Shown in pieces: positions 47,721 to 60,900 of a stretch of DNA of 64,000 bases (the first letter of the stretch is position 1; each line of letters opens with the position of its first letter). The notes below the pieces were generated by a model, which was not told where the DNA came from, searched no databases, and worked only from the letters and a program-made list of their open reading frames with translations. Origin of the DNA: Massospora cicadina (taxonomy: Eukaryota; Entomophthoromycota; Entomophthoromycetes; Entomophthorales; Entomophthoraceae); NCBI GenBank assembly GCA_022478985.1, contig JAKSZP010012274.1, positions 1 through 64,000 on the forward strand. The letters are read 5' to 3'. A program made the translations under genes and the position numbers.

Positions 47721-48451
47721 TATGGCAAAGCAAAACAAAACTTTAAATCTAGTTATATAGATACTCACACATATTCCTTTTATGTATTAGGGTGCTCTCT
47801 ACAAACTATTTTTTAATTTTTAGTTTTAGTGACTCATCAAGAACTATAACACAATTCTACTAAGCATTAACCTTGTCTGAAAAGTTTACAATTAGTAATT
47901 TATAGAGCTAGACAGTTAGTATTTGTGTTATGAAGGTTAGTATATCTAGTTTTACATACAAGTTCATTGCATATTCTAGCTTTCGCCCTAAATATGCTAT
48001 TTAATGATCCCAATTGACTTAAAGCCAGTTTAGACTAGCTTTATATCCTCTACTTTGACCTTTTATTAAGACATTTGAGGTATTAAAAGATAGGCGAAGT
48101 AAACTGATATCAATATATTAGATATGGATAGCTCTGATACTAATCCGCATTTTAAAAGAAATTACTGTACAGGAGTATCAGTTTATATTCCATCATTTTG
48201 TTTCCTTAAAAAATACTTGAGCTGAAATTAAAAAATGTTGAGGAAACAACTTTTCTGTGTCTGGTATATTTTTATTATAAGTACTGAAACACTTATGTTT
48301 TTAACTGTTACCATTTGTAAGAAAGTTTATGCATGCCTTTTACAAAGAAAACTAAAGAAATAAAAAAAGTTATCTTGGCAAATATTTTAAAAATAAAGAA
48401 TTATAATGATTATAACAGTACTTAATAATATCCAGTCAAAACTATTATCTG
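47721..48451. other. AT-rich intergenic sequence
   Basis: No coding, RNA or repeat structure recognised. Confidence 0.5.
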
Positions 48452-48685
48452 TTATTTGAAAACTGAACTAAAATCTTTTTTTTCTGCAAGCTTTAAAATC
48501 AGACTAAGTATATTGTTGTTTGAATCCTCTAAGTCAGGTATTATATTACCCACCAGAGAATCTCTTATATCCTCATTTTTATTTTTATTAAGAATCAATA
48601 ATAACAGAAGAGTGGATAGCTTATCAGAGTGGATCCTGATACCACTCTGGGTTGGGTTCTTGTTGAAACAGGTTTGAAACCACAC
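48452..48685 (-). CDS. Possible terminal exon of a host gene, reading out of a SINE
   Basis: An open reading frame whose last ~50 codons (48601-48452) look like ordinary protein: charged and hydrophobic residues in register, KNEDIRDSLVGNIIPDLED, ending KKDFSSVFK and TAA. Its first ~28 codons come from the antisense of a SINE family-2 copy. A plausible 3' splice site (TTTTTATAG) lies inside the SINE near 48690, and another (TTATCTTTCAG) at ~48770 beyond it. Either the SINE has broken an exon or part of it has become exon sequence. No upstream exon could be fixed, and the 5.2-kb LINE lies in the way. No family recognised. Confidence 0.35.
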   Translation of the reverse strand: MWFQTCFNKNPTQSGIRIHSDKLSTLLLLLILNKNKNEDIRDSLVGNIIPDLEDSNNNILSLILKLAEKKDFSSVFK

Positions 48686-48740
48686 AGTCTATAAAAACTC
48701 AGCACGTATATTTTTCCCAAGGTCAACCAACTTCATTTAC
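48605..48740 (+). mobile_element. SINE family 2, copy 3
   Basis: A-box-like TAGCTTATCAGAGTGGAT, B-box GGTTTGAAACC (48671-48681) and tail TTTTTCCCAAGGTCAACC, matching 13095-13226. Target duplications are decayed (AATAATAACAG and GTAATAAACA). Confidence 0.65.
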
Positions 48741-49381
48741 TTTCAAAAAAGTAATAAACAAAAAGACCTGAAAGATAAAGGTAGAACAATACAACTCTAA
48801 TTAACTAAACTAGAAAAGATTTTGCTATTAATGAAAGTAAAAGTTATCTCTTAGTTATATTTATAGCAATCATATTTGTTCAATAGTATCAGATATATTT
48901 AAAGCCACTGCAAATATGTTGAATCATACATTTATCTGAATTAATAGCCCACTTATAATCAAATCAAAAAATTTTTAACAAAATAGTAGGTAAAATATAG
49001 AGGGAGATTTATAAACCTATTCAATAAAGTAAAATAAGCTTTTTAAGTTTTGTTAATTGCGCTTTTCTTTCCTGTAACAATCACTTTAGTTACTACAATT
49101 TGATTTGAACAGCAATTTTTGGTAATCACACAGGAGATATGGGCGATTTTAATAAATCTATACAACCTGGGCGAGCGTCGCATCAGGAGGTGCACAAAAT
49201 GGTGCACCCAAGGGCAAGAAACGCCCTGGAGGGGGACCAGGAACCCAAGCCACCAAGAAACCGCAAACTCAGACACTGTCCAGGTTTATGGTACTTACTA
49301 TAAAACAAAATCAATACATGTACATCCAGTGTAACCAACCTCTTTCAAAGGTGGAACACAGACTTTGACTCTTTCTATGGG

Positions 49382-50193
49382 ATGAGTCCCCAACCCTGTG
49401 GGAGAAAACATGCGAGGCACAGCCCTCCCTTTTCCCCCACGCGGTATATGTCACCACCAACAACATGGGCTACAGCTGGATCAATATTAGTTTTGAAACA
49501 GCTGAAGAAGCAGATGCCGCAGCAAAAGTCAGCATCAAAATTACCCTTTCTGAGGGCAAAAGAATAGTGTGCACTGAGCGCACCAGATGGAACAAAGCAA
49601 AAACTTTGTTCATCTCCTTTGACTCACTCCCTACCAACCTTCCTCATAAGGTAATTGAGGAGGAGCTCCGCAAAGGGCTTGTAGCCTATGGAGAAATTAT
49701 GCAACTTGAATTACAATAATTTCGCCTGATGCCAACCCTGTGCACAAGCAAAGCTATCACCATGATCAACCCATTCCCCAAAGTGGAAGATGACTTATCA
49801 AGAATCCCTTGCACAGAATAGTTTCACTTTGCAGATGGGGGACAGTCATCCACAATCTGAATCACACCAGAATGTGCACCGCCTATATGCAACCACTGCA
49901 TTTCATTGGGACACAAGGAACACGCATGCCCCGTGAAGGAGGGCTTAATGAAAGCAGACTACTGTGAGGAAGCTATGGACAAAAGTAATGAAAACTTCGC
50001 CAGAATGACCAATGGCCACCACCCATTCCGCTGGGGTGAAGATGGACTTTACTCCATCGTGGACCCAGTTACACATAAACAACACAAAGCGGCACAAAAA
50101 GCCTTCAAGCGGGCAGCAGCCAAGGCGGCAGCACATGCAGAATCATCCATCGACCCCAGACAAATTCAAGAGGACATTTCAGATATACACTGA
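49382..50193 (+). pseudogene. LINE ORF1 (RNA-binding, CCHC)
   Basis: Open segments at 49465-49719 and 49906-50193 plus a linking stretch with two or three stops. The first part (ISFETAEEADAAAKVSIK, then FISFDSLPTNLPHKVIEEEL) has the look of an RRM-type fold. CNHCISLGHKEHAC (49891-49932) is a zinc knuckle. The C-terminus is Lys/Ala-rich (KAAQKAFKRAAAKAAAHAE). ORF1 proteins coat the LINE RNA. Related sequence is found in the two ORF1-only derivatives. Confidence 0.8.
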
Positions 50194-50559
50194 GCCAACC
50201 GTTCAGAACAATATGCACAAGTTGAAAATTTTCACAGCAACTCAACTGAGTCACCAAGCAACATCAATCATGCACACTTTAAGGAACAATTCAGCTGCAA
50301 TATGGGCGATAATGTGGTGCACAATTCTCCAAACTTGAACCCCAAAATCACAGAATCCAATTAGCACCCCACATTGAACCATCATGAGACACGTGTGGGA
50401 AAAGATAACGCAAATTCCAAAAACCACAATTTCCGCAAAAAATTGGGTCAGATCAAGTGAAATGACATTGTCACTGAGAGAGTTGGAGTACAGACACAGA
50501 GCATGGCCAAAACGAGCCGCGGTGGGTTAGGGCCAGAGGGCCCTCCCAACTGCTCCTGA

Positions 50560-53500
50560 GGTGCCACAGGCAACTCAGTGTCAATAGGGACGTTAAACAT
50601 TGCGGGGGCCAGGGCTCAAAAATCCCAAGCCAAAAATCTGGACTTCCTGCAAAAACCCCTTGTAGACATCTTGGCCATCCAAGAAACCCACTGTCTACAA
50701 GGGGAAGAAGGATCCTGGTCAGCCAGGGTCTCACCATCACAATTGGTATGGACGTCTCACTGTGGGGTGATTGTCCAAAATAACAAAAAATTAAAAATTA
50801 CAAACTCCTCGTCATACCTTCATGGCCACGTCCTGGTAGCAACAATCACATGCCAAGAGGAAAAAATCTCGATAGCATGCATCTATGTACCATGCACTGC
50901 AGCTGAGAGAAAACAATTTCTCAAAACCATTCCAACACTCACCCTCCCACCAGATACCATCCTGTTGGGCGATTTTAACTGCTGGGATAACCCCAACACA
51001 GACCAATGACCTAACTCCAGGGGATACCCACTGGGGCACATTGAATTCCGCACAATGAAGGCATCCCTTGGCCTACAGGATGCCCTCCCCCCAGATCACC
51101 ACTCCTTCCCCACATGACATGGCCCAACATATGCAAGGGAGCAAACATATCAATGAGCCGCATCAATCACATCCTCATTCTGCAATCCCAACAATCAAGC
51201 ATCTTCAAATTTTCAACCAAATAGTCAATTTTTCTGACCACCAACTTGTTTTGGTGCAGCTATCACCAACCCAAACCCATGCATAGGTGTCGCCCTGGAG
51301 AAAGCTACACCCAGAAAACATAGTGTTACCTGAAATATCTGACTGGGTCAAACATGAGGCCACAAACCCAGAATTCACAGCCCCATTCACTTCAGATCCC
51401 ATCATAACCTGGGCAAATTCTAAAAAGGATCTAATCAACAAAACCTGACATCTCACATCACGTTAGTACACCGCCAACACAGCCACAATCAGGCGTATCT
51501 TGGCAGAGCTGGACTACCTCAAGCTAAATACCCCGAGATCTGGTTACAGCCCTAACTGGGGACGCAAATGGGTGGAAATATCTGCCCACCTAAACACCCT
51601 CATCTTTGAGCACCAACACAGAATCAAAGTATCAAACAAAGGTAAGTTCATAAAGGAAGGCGAAACATGTTTGACATATTTCTTCTGCCAATTTCACTCC
51701 CGTGGCAACAAGCCCATGTGCACACAGGTCTACAAGACTGACGGCACCGTGGCAACTGACCCTGAGGAGGTTAAGGCGGAAGCACACCATTATTATACCA
51801 AATTATACCACGATACGCTGACAGACCCTCAAAAAATCACAGAATTTATAAATATTGCCAGAATACAAAGCACACCGCCAGACTACAATATACTAAATCT
51901 ATTAACATGGGAGGAGCTTTGGGATATAATCCGCGGTTCACCATAAAGGAAATGCCCAGGGCCTGATGGGATACCCTACAAATTTTATAAAAAATATATT
52001 CAGCAAATTGCCCCCCTCCTATTGTTGTCTATGAACCAATGCTTTCTGGAAACACGCCTCCTACCTGGTGGCCATGAATCATATGTCATAACCCTGTATA
52101 AGAAGGGTGACAAACTGGACCTGGCCAACTGGCGTCCAATCGCACTTTCTAATACTGATACAAAAATTCTAACAAAAATTTTTAGCAGCCAGATTAGGCA
52201 CAATAGCCTCTAATGTCCTGTCACCTAACCAGTTTGGGTTTATACCAGGGCGCTCAATCTGAAACAACATACACCCTGTTGCAAACATATGTCAGTCCAT
52301 AGCAACTGGAGCCCTGGTCTTCTTAGACCAGGAAAAGGCGTATGACCACGTAAGTTTGCCATACCTAAAAGAATGCCTAGAAGCTTTAAAACTCCCACCC
52401 AGATTCACAAACTGGGCGATTCTTTTTACAGAATCTGCAACCATGGCTATATGCGGCCCTGGCTTCCTAACTAACAAGATCACACCACACAGAGGGCTCA
52501 AACAAGGGGACCCCCTCAGCCCACTGCTGTATAATTTCAGTTTTGATCCACTCCTCCGCGTAACTGACTCACGCCTCATGGGCATAACTGCATAAGGCCA
52601 GCCAACAGTCAAGATACTGGCCTTTGCGGATGACTACATGGCAGGTATAGCTAACAACAATGATGCCTGACAGCTGGAGTGCACCCTAGAGGAATACTCC
52701 ATGGTGAGCAACGCATCACTCAACAAAAGGAAAACAGAAATTATTCTCTTAGGCAAGTACACTAATAACTGGGCTACAACACCAGAACCTCACACCCTCA
52801 TACTAAGAAAAACCCACTCATCTTACCCTTTGCATCACCTCCTACCACCACTCCTGTCCGCCACCTTGGGATATGGCTGGAAACAGGTGGATATGCCAAT
52901 GAGACAATGGAAAGCAACCTACTACAGCAGGTATCCAACCGCGTCGCCTCCCTCAAGGGAAGATCCCCAGGACTAACGGGGCGAGTAGCAGTTGCTAACT
53001 CACTCATCCTTCCAATACTATGGTACCCTGCCCACATGATAGCCTTCTCACCCATCTTTATAACTTCAATCCAAGCGCTCATCCAGGGCTGGATGTGGCC
53101 CGGATCCCATCCTCCCATATGGATGGAAACACTCTTTGGCCCACGCTCAAGCAGAGGCATGGGACTAATAAATTTTGAGAGCCACGCCAACCGCATCCTG
53201 GGTACCTGGATAAAGGAGGTCCTTGCCCCAGACCTCCCACAACAACACTGGTCCAGGGCAGTGAGGACTAACTTTGCACAGGCGCTCAAATTAACTAACC
53301 CACATAGCCCACCCAGACTATTATCATACCTTGTTAAACACCCTATTGCAACAGGCCCTTATGGAACCCCCCTCACTTCAAACGCATCCTCTGAGCCATC
53401 CACCACATGGGGTGGACCGTAGAGAACACTGGCACTGTGCAGGGAAGGGGACGACCCAGCCCCCACTTCAAATTAAGAAATCCAGAAAACCACCCCCAGA

Positions 53501-54195
53501 GAGACATGCTTGCTATGACCCCAAACATTGCTAGAACCAAATACCTAGATGTGTTGAACATTCCCTACAACTTAACCACACAGAAGGTAGTGTGGAAAAT
53601 GACGCACCATCCACTCCTACAGCTGAGGGTAAGAGCCAATGCCTATCGCTGTCTGAGAAGGACCTATAGGATGGCAGACCGCTCCAATTCTCCTTTACGC
53701 AACCTGCGCAGTATGTGGAGGGGAGGGCTCCCTATACCACCGCCTAGAAACATGCCCCCCAACCAAAGCCATATGGCGGAAAGTCGCGCGCCTGCTTAAG
53801 CTCCAAAATGAGCAAGAATTTTATATCTCAAAGAGCCTCCTAATGCTCCAGATCGAATCACCAATCTCATCTACCCTCCGCTCCCTAATGATACCCATTG
53901 CAATGTGGACAATCCAAACCATTGCCTTAGATGCGTTCAAGGGCACAATCCCAACCATCCTTGGGGTTATCAACAGGTTCAAAGTTCACTTATTAAAGCA
54001 CTTCCAAGCCTGGCTCTATGGATATATGAGGCTAAGGCAACAGGCGCTCATAGAATCGTGGTTCCCACTCTGGTTCCTCCACACAGACCCCTTCCTTCAC
54101 ACCTGCTCTATAGCGGTGAGGACCCCCTCAGAGTAGCGCACCAACCCCAATACCTGGCAGTACCGCCGGCAACAGGGGTAACCTGAGTACCCTGT
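50560..54195 (+). pseudogene. LINE ORF2: endonuclease, reverse transcriptase, Cys-His C-terminus
   Basis: From ~50578: endonuclease motifs LNIAGA, AIQETHC (catalytic Glu), LLGDFNCWDNP (Asp/Asn), to about 51450. RT: CPGPDGIPYKFYKK (51955-51995), YKKGDKLDLANWRPIALSN (52100-52155), DQEKAYDHV (52326-52352), RGLKQGDPLSPLLYN (52492-52536), FADDYMAG (52622-52645, the catalytic box, intact). The post-RT region 52907-53422 is the longest open stretch in the window (171 codons). CAVCGGEGSLYHRLETC (53706-53756) is C-x2-C-x7-H-x4-C, as at LINE ORF2 C-termini. Stops occur at about a dozen places, several as TGA/TAA/TAG for Arg/Gln/Trp. Confidence 0.9.
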
Positions 54196-54304
54196 GGCGC
54201 CCAATTTGATCTACCTTCGCTTACCCCTTTTTTTACCACAAATACTTGGTAATTCCCATCCCCTTGTCAGATTGCCTTGGTTAAATAAAAGTTTTGTTAA
54301 TTGC

Positions 54305-57300
54305 TTAGGGTTGACTATACATGGCTGTTGGAACTTAAGGAGCAATCTTTTTCAATCCAAATAAGGTTGCAAATTCCAATAATTAGATAACCTGGTTCAA
54401 ACTTGGCTTCCACCTCAACTTCAAATTCTCAGATAAATCACAAATATGACTGAAATAGCACTATCTATCATGAAGGATGTTGTTAGAGACAAAGAGCAAA
54501 AGCCCTTGTCTTGAAGAAAAGTTGTTATAAAGTACTTATATGGGAATCCAGCTGATTGTTGCTCGCTGATGCTGGATACCGCTGGATTCCACAATCAACT
54601 TATTTAAATTAAGTATAAAAGACTAATCAAAAAAGCTTGTTTTATAAGATTTAATTAGTGTTGGTGTGGGAAAGAGAAATGAACCCTCTCAATATCTGAC
54701 CGTTTAGTATATAAACTGTAATGAGGATTGAAGGAAATTCAATGGTAAGTTTGGAATAGCTTAGTATGGTCCAACTTATGAAATATGTAAATTTGGCCTA
54801 TTGGAGCTCAGAAAACTTGCTTCACTTTGGCTGAATGACAGATAGGGAGTTATTTTTAGGCAAGACATACCCGTGGGATAATGATTTAATAAATTTCAGC
54901 CAATCCCCATTAAAGAAAATTATTGCACCCTGAGGACCCCTGCCAGGCCTATAGAAGGGGGTGGTCCCCGCTTAGGTGCTTGCTTTGAACTGAATATGAC
55001 CTGTGGAGAAACCTCCAATAGACTTCCCAGGCTTCCCCGCATGGTCAGATCAATTCAACTTCCCAACTTTGTGCTATTTGCCCCTATATTATTTGTAAAA
55101 GTGTTACCACAATTTGTGGGGTTCCACTGAGAATTGACCAGGGTCTTTTAGCTGATAAATTGTTATCATTGGGACCATATAGTACTAAAAAATAAATTGT
55201 TAATAATACTTAAATCGCTTTTATCATCATTACAAACTTGTAAATGTCTGACAATTTCCCCTTTTGCCAATTTTGACCCAAAACATTCTTTTCTTTAAGC
55301 TGGGAAGGCAAATGTCTGACAACTTGCATTGGGAATTAAGAAAATTACTATATTATTTTAGGGGCTTGTCATGTTCTCTTCTAAAGAGGAGCAAAAATAA
55401 TAAACATATTCCTTGGTTTCATATAGGCTCTCTGTAGATGTCATGACCCTAAAACTTATAGATATCAAGCAATTTAGCTTGTAAAGTATTTTATTAATTT
55501 GTATCTATTATATACTACCTCTTACTCTTTGATAATAAACAGTCTATAGACTTAACTTCAAGCCAAGGTCAACCTTTTAGTAATTTTTAAGTGTTAATAA
55601 GCTATATAACGTCCAAGAATTTCAGCTTTAAGATTGATTGATACATCTGGCCATACCCTATACTACAATGCCTGATTTTTTGGTTCTTTTTAACAAGCTT
55701 TATGAGGTGTAAACAGTGAGCATCTATCAATAATGGACAATAACTCTATTTAAGACGCCTCTAAATCCAATGGTGCACTTTTAGCACCCATTAAGTAACA
55801 ACTGATAATTTAAGAGGTGGCGCCTCCTAACCCAGCTACCCCTTGAATTTATTGCTGAGAATGGAGTAGAAGTATTCACTATTGACAAAGATGAATATAA
55901 GATGGGATTTTCAGTTTAGTTAGTCACCAAAAGCTAATAAATGATATTTTCATCCCTCAAGGACAATCTAGTTAATAAAGAGCCTCTACTTTACCCTTTC
56001 ATATAAGAGAGCTGTACCATTTTATAATCTTTTTATTCAGAAAGTGATACTAAAGCCACCCAACCCCTTTGTCATTATGTGAACCCTGCCATCTACCATA
56101 TTACAAAGATTGTGAGGTGTACTATCAGGAAGCCTTGTAGCAAATAAAATTTATTCAGTTACACTCTTATACCTTTAACTTTATCATTCTGTCTTCTCCT
56201 TTGTAAAAAAGTACTGAGACACGATTTTTTGACAATTGTCACTAGCTTAATAAGTTTTTCGACAGGTAGCTAGATTATATGATGAGGGTTGAAATTTCAT
56301 TCCTCGTATAGGTCAGCCTTGGTTAGGGTTGAGCCCAGCATCAACATCATGTATTGAGTGGTTTTGGGACTTTATTTTAGATTTTTAGGTGTAGGTTAGG
56401 CCACAAGGTCACCAGAGGAGCGGTGTTGATGCATTATGGATAGTGAATTTAAGTAATTAATGGGACACCACTTGGATGGTGTTATGAGTTTTTTTAGGCC
56501 ATATTACTAAATATAGGATGATTTTACCAATGAAAAGACTTAGTTGCATCTTATGTCACGTTAAGTCAATAATGCTAACCACCATAATTTATATGTCTAA
56601 TAATTTGAGTGATACTTTCCACTATAGAAACTAAATTAATCCAGTATGGCACAAATCAGGATGTCATCTCGCCAGAGTTGTCAGTATTATAGTTTAACAT
56701 TTATATAAGCCTTCTTATAAAACCTTAAACTATCCCCTAACTTCCTCATCACAATCCCATTATATATAAGATCTTTTGCAATCCTAATATATATGGTTGG
56801 TCTTACTTTTTGTAAAAGACATCATTTATTCATGTGTATCTATTACCTAGTTAATTCTTATCCTAGCTGTTTTGGGGTGGGAGAGGGGGTCCCCAGAGTA
56901 TGAGCATTCCTGGGTATTTTGTTGCCAAGTAGTCTGCCCAATTGCTCATATACCCTAAGCTGCATTGAACTCTGTGGGAGGAAAAGCCCAATTGTGAACT
57001 TAGAAAAAGGGACTAGGTGAAGATCAGTCCTATTAAAGTTAAGATTGGGAAGAGCAGCTCCTAGAACACTTGGGCTAATAAGGCAGGATAGGTTTAGGAC
57101 GCTGTGTTTTCCAATGTTGCAGGTAACCTGAGGTGAAGTCGCTCAGTTGTGTAAATGGGTTAAGGGTTGCTGCTCACAAACTTATAGCAATGGTGAGTCA
57201 ATGAGGAAAGTCATGCAAGGGCTGGCAATTCTATTATCTCCCTGGATTAACAGAGGAGCCAAAACTTTTTGACATATAAAATTGCAATATTGGGAGTTTA

Positions 57301-57980
57301 TGCTTACCATATAATTAATTTGATATCATAGTAAGTGAGGCGGTGACTGAGACTCAGATAAGATTAAGAAAATGTGTTTCATCAGTTATGACTCACATCT
57401 CGTTAATTAAAACTAATTGTTAACAACAATTTGTCTAGTTCATAATTCCATAAATTAGATATAAATTCATTTAGATATCATTCATTCTGAAATTAGGGTG
57501 CTTCTTTTTAGAGGCTGTGGCCCATTTAAGCCTGAGGAGATACCCAGAATTTCCAGGCCCACTTTTGGAATTGGCACTAGTGCTCAACTTTCAACCACAC
57601 AGATAATTTACATTTTATATAAAATAAGGGAGATTGTGTGAAGAAAGTAACCCCACAATACATTAATAATATTTTTGTTTAAGGTTCTTTGCTTAATAGT
57701 TAAACTAGCTAGGTGAAAGAAAAGATCCCATATAATTTCCCATTCCCATCATAATAAACTACACGTTAGAGTACCAAGCAACACATAGTTATTCTAGAAA
57801 TGGTAAAAGTTATTGGTTTGGAAAATTGGGGACAAACCCCATGATGATTGTTTTTATGAAAGCATGGCAGAAGAGAAAATAAAATAAATAAATAGGACAT
57901 TGATTTACAACGCCATAAAGCATCATAAATCAATAGGAAGCGAATTGGAAGAAATTGAAAATGGGGAGGTAGGAATTTGA
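54305..57980. other. AT-rich intergenic sequence
   Basis: Mostly featureless. Micro-insertion D is at 55171-55191. No recognisable coding; a 72-codon open stretch at 57984-57766 (minus) has no known motif. Confidence 0.5.
55171..55191 (+). mobile_element. Micro-retroinsertion D (21 bp) with ~16-bp duplication
   Basis: GGGACCATATAGTACTAAAAA, flanked by ATAAATTGTTATCATT (55155-55170) and ATAAATTGTTAATAAT (55192-55207), 13 of 16 identical. One core base differs (CCATAT for CCATCT), as expected for an older copy. Confidence 0.78.
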
Positions 57981-57989
57981 TCATCAGTA

Positions 57990-60900
57990 GCTTTTATATA
58001 AAAGTGAGGGCACGTGGACAAGTCATTACACCATAACTTAAATCAATGGATAGACAGCGATGGTGAGACAATCTGCTGTAACTTAAAATAATTCATTATT
58101 CTCAGTGGTAAGGCATGAGGAATCAGACCTATAGTCTAAGTTACAAAGAAAAAATAATGGAATGGTTGGTCAGACCAAATTGTAACACACTCCATGGAAA
58201 CACGGGTCTATGGACCCTCTAGGCCCCTGGGTCTGCTCATCCAGAACCAGTGGATAAACTCTCACGCCCTTGGGGCAATAAATGAAGAAAAGGTTAACCA
58301 GTTGGAAAGTTGGATTTTTACATTTTCACATAATTGTGTAGTAGACAACAGGAGACCCCATTATTTTTTAAATACTCTATTGAGGCTTTTGCCAGAAGGA
58401 CTTGACAATACTAGAAAGTTCCCCTGACTATCCAGCCTGATATGGGACAAATTGAGAAATGCATTATTAAACTCACCCACAAAGCTGAGGTTGTTGAAAC
58501 CAGTCATTTACTCAAAGAAAGCTTTAAGCCTAACAAGCAGAATTACAAGGCATTAAAGATCACTTATCTCGAAAGTCTACTCTTTCAGTCATAATGAGTC
58601 ATTGGGCCAGATTGCAAGACAACATAAATACCTTTAAAACCCAGGCCAAATGACTATACACTATGGTACATCCTGAAACTGAGTCATCTGTACCTGTACT
58701 GAATGATACAAAAGAGACCAATGTTTTATCCATACACGTTAATAATTTTTTTAATCCTACCTTAAAGAAAAAGTAAGTATTTGTCAAGGATAGAAAATTT
58801 CCTTTTTACAGGTCTATTATTTGGTATGGGGAAGCCACTTATTGACAAAAAATGAAACACCTGCCTTTATATTTAAATCATAGTGAGTAGGGGATAATGG
58901 TCACACATTTAAAAGTTAAGTCACACTTAAGTCAAGTCAAGTATGCATTGATATAAGAGTATTTAAAGTGATTAGACTCTTTCCACTCAAAAGCAGGCCT
59001 TCATGAAAATCCAACATCATAGAGGAGAAACCCATGTTGAGTTTATGAATCTATTATATTATATGGCAAAAACCTTGGAGGCCAGTATTTGTGTTTCTTT
59101 TAATAATGTGATTGTTGCCTTAGTGCCAAACTTAGTTTATCGTCCTGATATACAGCTTCCTATCAAAGAGTTAAAAGAGGAACTACAATATGACTAGATA
59201 TAAAGGAATTTCATTATTATTTTACTAGCCTGATCTAAACAATGGATTAAAACTGCTCTATATTTTCTTGTGCTTCCCCATGTTCATGCTCTTAATAAAA
59301 AGGGATCAAACGAAAAAAAAAATTTCTGTGACTATTTTAAAGGACATTATTTTGTGTCCTAGGAATGCTAATAAAAATTTCTGATGAGTTTAGAAAGAAC
59401 AATCAGCATAAAAAGGAGTATTTTTATGTTGACAACAATACTAACCTTATGAAATCCTATTCTCAGAAGGTTGCGTCAACTTATGACCAAAAATAGAGAT
59501 AAGTATGATTAGATAACAAAAAAACACTAAATATTGTAATCTGAATTACTTTTTTACAAATTTTTCTCTTCAGATTCTATTTTAATGCTGCATTCACCAT
59601 CTAGGAAAGCAGTAAATAAGGTGGAAGTACAAGAGTTTAATTAAATTTACGCTATTGTTAATATAGATTCACCTATAAATATTTTCTTTTAAAATAATGA
59701 TACACATTGTTGCACCTGCCCTCCAACATGATAATGAGTATAATATTTGTAACCTCATTATACCTAGTCTATCAGGGCACATTATTCACTGTCATTGCAT
59801 ATAAATAGTTGCCGCTCACCATCCTTACTGTAATGCACAGTAATCATAGTTACCTTCAATTGCTGACAACTTAATTCCCAAAAAAGTGTTCATGGATAAT
59901 CAACCTGTCCTAATATTATTGCCCTTGCTGGGTTACCAACTCCTTTTTATCTTTCAGTCATCACATAAAAAGGAAAGAACCTTCAAAAAGAAATATGCCT
60001 TATGGAAGTGACTGGTTGATCTATCAAATTAGATACCAGGTAATAGTTTGCATGTGAAGATGCCTCCCACTGTTACTGACGCCAATGAAGAGTTTCCTAT
60101 CTATGCACCATATTGATTTCATACACCAAAGAAAATCCAAGTCCATTGTTAAATCTGGGTTCAAACACATCCTCCAGGACAAATTTCATAAGCAAAAGGT
60201 GTAAAATATTTATTTGTTAAAGTTTTTGCCTTGCCTGGAAATTTAAACCCATATTACTTGTGCGCCATCTCCATATTGATGTAACTCTAAATCCACAGAG
60301 TTTACCTTTGGGAATAAAGGTCCTATAGCTTATCATTTACCAGTACCATTAATGCCATTCTCAGTGTACATAAGTTGGGTACATTGCGAAAATTTTGGGC
60401 TTAAAAATTCCCCAACCATTGTTACTATAACCCATAAAATTGGATCTACAACCTCTAATCAATGTGAGGTAGCTTAAGAGTTGCTTAATGAATTCTTCAA
60501 GATCTTAATAAATAGTCCAAATTTTTGGAAAATTAAATGAGGTATCCCATTAGAAATATGGGGATTCCTTAACCTTAAAAAAGCCTAATAAAAATCAAAA
60601 TTTATATGAAGCGCAAATGGCTGTAAAACTAAAGAAGCTTTTTGATGCTAGCCTTATGAAACCCTTAAAAATTATGGGCTTCGCCACTTCTCCTGAATCA
60701 GGAAAAAGGACATGAGTCATAATATTTATTAATCATGAAAAGTAAATGAAATTATTAATATAAAGAATATTGTCTACCATGCTTTGACTTTCTCTAATTT
60801 CTCAAAAGCTCACAGCACTTTTCAGAAATGGTTCTGCCCACATGGATACTAAGTTTGAATTATCCTCCAAGACTAGGAAAAATGCGCCCTTATAGCCAAG

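Larger units (their letters stand above)
49061..54288 (+). mobile_element. Full-length L1-like LINE (non-LTR retrotransposon)
   Basis: Flanked by a perfect 16-bp target duplication, AAGTTTTGTTAATTGC (49045-49060 and 54289-54304). It holds ORF1 with a CCHC knuckle and ORF2 with an apurinic-like endonuclease, reverse transcriptase and a C-terminal Cys-His motif. The 3' end has TCCCATCCCCTTGTCAG then TTAAATAA. GC is much higher than its surroundings. A limited number of stops and shifts break both ORFs, so it is recent but probably dead. Confidence 0.92.

Noticed and set aside
52907..53422. 171-codon ORF as an independent protein
   Set aside because: It is the post-RT part of LINE ORF2, continuous with RT motifs on its left.
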